Position numbers and translations under genes: made by a program. DNA of 64,000 nucleotides from Candidatus Fermentithermobacillaceae bacterium (GTDB lineage: Bacteria > Bacillota > Sulfobacillia > Fermentithermobacillales > Fermentithermobacillaceae), in contig DUQH01000082.1 of NCBI GenBank assembly GCA_012837895.1, positions 1 to 64,000 of the forward strand, in the 5' to 3' direction. This document shows positions 61,292 through 64,000 of this stretch, piece after piece. Position 1 is the stretch's first letter; every line of letters begins with the position of its first letter. The notes beneath the pieces are model-generated. The model saw only the letters and a list, made by a program, of their open reading frames with translations. It had not been told where the DNA came from and searched no databases.

Positions 61292-61320
61292 TTGACTCTT
61301 GGTCATGGGAATGCTATAGT
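61292..61320 (+). promoter_or_regulatory. SigA promoter of cold-shock gene
   Basis: TTGACT (61292-61297), 17-bp spacer, TATAGT (61315-61320). The leader from about 61327 to the ATG is near 69 nt and can form a stem GACGACG/CGTCGTC (61347-61371), which could be a cold-responsive element; the SD AGGAGG follows. Confidence 0.8.
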
Positions 61321-61395
61321 CCGAACACGAGCTAAAAGCTCCAAAAGACGACGTGGCCGGGACCCGTCGTCGGGAATTAGGAGGAATGTCCCGAA

Positions 61396-61596
61396 ATGCA
61401 AGGTAAAGTAAAATGGTTCAACGCGCAAAAAGGCTATGGTTTTATTCAACGTGATGACGGACCAGACGTGTTCGTCCATTATTCGGCAATCCTGGATGAA
61501 GGGTTCCGTACGCTCAATGAAGGTGATCTTGTAGAATTTAACATCATCGAAGGGCCTAAGGGTCTTCAAGCTGCCAATGTAAGCAAGATTGAGTAA
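61396..61596 (+). CDS. csp: Cold-shock domain protein
   Basis: 66 aa, standard size. RNP1 KGYGFIQ and RNP2 DVFVHYSAI, with VKWFNAQKG at the start; a single CSD OB-fold that binds single-stranded RNA and DNA. The ATG follows AGGAGG with 11-nt spacing. Own promoter and own terminator, so monocistronic. Confidence 0.98.
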   Translation: MQGKVKWFNAQKGYGFIQRDDGPDVFVHYSAILDEGFRTLNEGDLVEFNIIEGPKGLQAANVSKIE

Positions 61597-61611
61597 ACGT
61601 GGCCAACGTGC

Positions 61612-61648
61612 GCCCCGGCATCTATTTGCCGGGGCTTTCATATTTTTT
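61612..61648 (+). terminator. Terminator of csp
   Basis: GCCCCGGCA/TGCCGGGGC with a 6-nt loop, then TTTCATATTTTTT. It overlaps by two bases the stop of the convergent fliT-like gene and lacks the matching T-run for the other strand. Confidence 0.93.
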
Positions 61649-61988
61649 ACAGGGCACTGTCAAACCGCCTGTTGCCCCGCAATCCCCTGGAATAGGCCAT
61701 GAGTACCCTGAGTTTGTTAGCGATCTCAAGCATTTCCCGGTTATCCCGGTCCATTTCTTCCTTTATGAGCTCAGCAATCTCAGCATCCAGCTCACTTATG
61801 CAAAGGGCGACTTCCCTTGCCAAGATCTTCTGGGTATCGGTGAATGCAGCCTTGTCTCTTGAGCCAATCCGCTCAAGTACTGCACCGCGCTTGTCTATAA
61901 GCACCCTCAGGTCCTGGAAGTTGCCTTCCCTAGCTGAGTCCCTGGCCTGAGCTGTAAGTGCCAGGAGATCCTTGAACGCTTCAACCAT
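61647..61988 (-). CDS. fliT: FliT-like flagellar chaperone
   Basis: 113 aa, all helical, charged (EEMDRDNREMLEIANKLRVL). There is no diagnostic motif; the call rests on size, helicity and position directly after fliD and fliS, where fliT sits in Bacillota. FliT protects FliD before export. It overlaps fliS by 8 nt. Confidence 0.65.
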   Translation of the reverse strand: MVEAFKDLLALTAQARDSAREGNFQDLRVLIDKRGAVLERIGSRDKAAFTDTQKILAREVALCISELDAEIAELIKEEMDRDNREMLEIANKLRVLMAYSRGLRGNRRFDSAL

Positions 61989-62382
61989 AGTTACGCACCG
62001 CTTCCTGCCAGGCGTCCCTGATCTGGGTCATAACATTCATAGCCTCATGTACCGGTCCTGATTCCTTCCGTATGTTAGCTTTGAGCAGACACGAATACAC
62101 GAAACAGTAGAGGGAGTTAAGCCTTGCGGCCAGGTCTCCCACGGTCAGATCCAGGGCTCCCCTTAACTCATCTGTGATTTCCTGGGCACGCACAAGTTTT
62201 TCATTGGCCCCTGTGTAGTCTTTCTCCTCGATGCACCTTATAGCTTCCTTCATGCTCCTAAGGCAAACATTGAGCAGCATCAACACAAGTTCGGCGGGGG
62301 AAGCTGTCTCGATGCTCGACTGCCTGTAAGCGTTTGCCACCTTCTGCCTGTCGGCAACATTGGCTGCGTACAACAAGTTCAA
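61981..62382 (-). CDS. fliS: Flagellar export chaperone FliS
   Basis: 133 aa. The N-terminal NAYRQSSIETASPAELVLMLLNVCLRSM (in part AYRQSSIETASPAELVLMLL) and GALDLTVGDLAARLNSLYCFVYSCLLKANI (in part AARLNSLYCFVYSCLL) are the FliS signatures. It binds the flagellin C-terminus in the cytosol. Downstream of fliD by 33 bp. Confidence 0.96.
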   Translation of the reverse strand: MNLLYAANVADRQKVANAYRQSSIETASPAELVLMLLNVCLRSMKEAIRCIEEKDYTGANEKLVRAQEITDELRGALDLTVGDLAARLNSLYCFVYSCLLKANIRKESGPVHEAMNVMTQIRDAWQEAVRNYG

Positions 62383-62415
62383 TCACCCGGTCTTTCAATA
62401 TCTGTCACACAAAAC

Positions 62416-63777
62416 TCACATAAACAATGACTGCATCTGTTGGGTTATGTATAAACCCTGGGTGTTCATCTGGATTAAGAGGGATTCCAGGGCGGTGAAC
62501 TGCTTTCTCAGGTTTACAAGGCGCACTTGCAGACGTCTCTCCAGGTTTTCAATCTGGCGGGATATGTCCTTATCCTGTGATTCGAGCCTGGCTTCTCTCA
62601 GGGGTAAGAACCCGTCATGGCCCACATACATCTGCAGTGCTTGCTTCAGTCTCGTCAACACGCCTTCTGAACCGGCTTCATCTTTCCCAAGTAGCGATGC
62701 AACTGCATCCCTGTTTGCAACAAGCGCTTCCCTGAGTTTCGACTCGTCAAAGGACAGTTTGCCATCACGTGAATATGAGCCGATACTGCCTGTACTTATC
62801 CCTATGTCACCTACAAACCTGAACCCGGGAAGGCTGTCTGCTACTTCCCTGAAAACCGTTTCCCTGATTTGGCTGAGCAACCTTTGAAGCAGGGGATCGC
62901 CGAACAGCAAACCTGCAGTCCTTGTTTCGCTGTCATACGAATTGTACTTAGCCGCCAGGTCCAAGAAGCTGTTGTATTCGTTCACCAGTTCACGCACTGC
63001 GTCTACCAAGGCATCATCGTCATAGCCAACCGAAACGGAAGTAGCCCCGGTCGTTAGAAGGTTCAGGGTCACGCCAGGGATAGCGTCTTTGACCTCGTTT
63101 GAACTCCTTTGGAACCTGATGCCGTTTATCTTGAACGTTGCCCCGGCAGGCTCCTGTCCTTCAACAGTCCTTAATCCAAGATCCAGACTTTGTGGATCCG
63201 GGCTTTCTTGTTGGAAAGTAATCTCTTGTCCTGTGGATACCCCGGTCAACACAAGGGTGTACTCTGAAGGCACAACCTCCAACACTGAAGCTTGGATTCC
63301 AAGGTTCTCTACACTGTTGATCCGCGCAGCAATCGAGTTGAGGCTGTCGTCCCCGGCAATATCGATCTCCTCAGTAACCCCGCCTATACTCAGCACCAAC
63401 CTGCCTGAAAAGCCTAAAGCGTCATCAGGGGATCCGGTGAAACTGCGTGATTGAAGTGTGTGAGCTCTTGCAAGATTTATCACTTCAATCTCATAAGTGC
63501 CGGGCACGGCATTCGCGGAAGCGTTAGCGGTAACCACTGCAGGACCGGCTGACCTGGCTGCTTTCCCGGTGTAGACTTGCTGTTCCAGAAGTGGCCTCAT
63601 CTTCGCCATAAGCGACTCGATTTTGGACTTGAGAGCATTCCAGGCTGCCTTTCTGTCAGATATCATCCTCTGCTTAGCTTCCAGGGCGACTACCGGCTGC
63701 CGTTCAAGTCTCATAAGTTCCTGGATGATGGTTTCAGTATCCAGGCCTGTCACATTGAAACTAACGGGGGAGCTCAA
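62416..63777 (-). CDS. fliD: Flagellar filament cap protein FliD
   Basis: 453 aa from a TTG at 63777 with the SD GAGGTGG; this gives the usual SSPVSFNVTGLDTETIIQELM-type start (in part). The N-terminal FliD_N helix region (residues 8-100), the central D2/D3 domains, and the C-terminal coiled coil (RLESQDKDISRQIENLERRL) ending in LLIQMNTQGLYITQQMQSLF. A GTG at 63786 is an alternative. It caps the filament and folds flagellin outside the cell. Confidence 0.96.
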   Translation of the reverse strand: MSSPVSFNVTGLDTETIIQELMRLERQPVVALEAKQRMISDRKAAWNALKSKIESLMAKMRPLLEQQVYTGKAARSAGPAVVTANASANAVPGTYEIEVINLARAHTLQSRSFTGSPDDALGFSGRLVLSIGGVTEEIDIAGDDSLNSIAARINSVENLGIQASVLEVVPSEYTLVLTGVSTGQEITFQQESPDPQSLDLGLRTVEGQEPAGATFKINGIRFQRSSNEVKDAIPGVTLNLLTTGATSVSVGYDDDALVDAVRELVNEYNSFLDLAAKYNSYDSETRTAGLLFGDPLLQRLLSQIRETVFREVADSLPGFRFVGDIGISTGSIGSYSRDGKLSFDESKLREALVANRDAVASLLGKDEAGSEGVLTRLKQALQMYVGHDGFLPLREARLESQDKDISRQIENLERRLQVRLVNLRKQFTALESLLIQMNTQGLYITQQMQSLFM

Positions 63778-63888
63778 ACAGACCACCTCGCAAAACAGTG
63801 TTCAGTCTCCGCTGGGAATTCCATTATTATGTAGCGGCGGTGAACTTCAATCAGGTAGCTAATCGGAGAAATCACCGGGGCAGTTTAG

Positions 63889-64000
63889 TCAAATTCCGTC
63901 AGACAGCTCCTTCTCAAGGCCGTCCAAAACATCCAGCACCGGGTCTTTGGCCTCCATCATCTCCCTGGTCACTTCGATTTCAACTTCTTCCCGCAAAATC
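63889..64000 (-). CDS. Partial CDS, C-terminal end of unknown protein, cut by window edge
   Basis: The minus-strand frame enters from beyond 64000 and reads 36 codons to a TGA at 63889: acidic, ending LDVLDGLEKELSDGI. It lies upstream of fliD in the same direction, so a flagellar or associated gene is possible, but no family can be told from this fragment. The 63778-63888 gap shows no gene or clear promoter. Confidence 0.5.
   Translation of the reverse strand, partial: ILREEVEIEVTREMMEAKDPVLDVLDGLEKELSDGI

Overview
The window looks like chromosomal DNA of a Gram-positive-type, flagellated bacterium of the Bacillota (Firmicutes), probably an anaerobic, amino-acid- or peptide-using clostridia-like lineage, not a named species I can recognise. 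Pointers are the classical Bacillota neighbourhoods cdaA-cdaR-glmM, rapZ-yvcK-whiA and ftsE-ftsX-(M23)-ctp-minJ-uvrB-uvrA, an NdoAI/NdoA (MazEF-type) pair, the S-layer anchoring gene csaB, long-form HPF, and many TTG/GTG starts behind strong purine-rich Shine-Dalgarno (SD) sequences. A split transketolase, a cupin-type glucose-6-phosphate isomerase, a family-4 uracil-DNA glycosylase and three M42 aminopeptidases fit an anaerobic and perhaps thermophilic relative. The lineage is inference.

Layout. 1-357: a strictly 53-bp-periodic array of 23-bp dyads, cut by the window edge. 507-10822: a leftward operon tsaD, radical SAM/PDZ protein and three tandem M42 peptidases; the lone rightward pyrF; then a leftward operon DUF483-like, family-4 UDG, tsaE, tsaB, rimI. 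10944-23733: a long leftward block that reads acpS, nnr, ndoAI, ndoA, C26 amidohydrolase, S58 peptidase, a two-helix membrane protein, and then two related modules, each an ASKHA ATPase of the glutamate-mutase MutL family followed by a barrel-sandwich/KOW-like partner. 23849-33702: a C69 dipeptidase, then the cdaA-cdaR-glmM operon facing away, across a 33/33/32-bp array, from the rightward block PK-C domain, cupin PGI, rapZ, yvcK, whiA. 33781-48225: a DUF2089/DUF4097/SHOCT-like operon with a very clear promoter, uvrB-uvrA-uvrC, minJ-ctp, and ftsE-ftsX-M23 hydrolase. 48286-61048: split transketolase with a WecG/TagA-type glycosyltransferase, csaB, and a leftward series hpf, two unknown genes, HD-GYP, DUF5317, secA, prfB (with its programmed frameshift) and a small anchored protein. 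61200-64000: a DnaA-box-like cluster, a cold-shock gene, and the flagellar cap genes fliD-fliS-fliT.

How the genes fit together. Most of the window is housekeeping: tRNA t6A modification, excision repair, secretion and release, cell division, wall-precursor synthesis tied to c-di-AMP and UDP-GlcNAc sensing (CdaA/CdaR/GlmM, RapZ/YvcK), and motility. Six peptidase-like proteins of four families (M42 x3, S58, C26, C69) plus glutamate-mutase-type chaperone ATPases suggest amino-acid catabolism. The least explained content is the duplicated MutL module (10944-18648), the two intergenic repeat arrays, and the DUF2089-controlled operon. No rRNA, tRNA, insertion sequence, prophage or CRISPR array was found.
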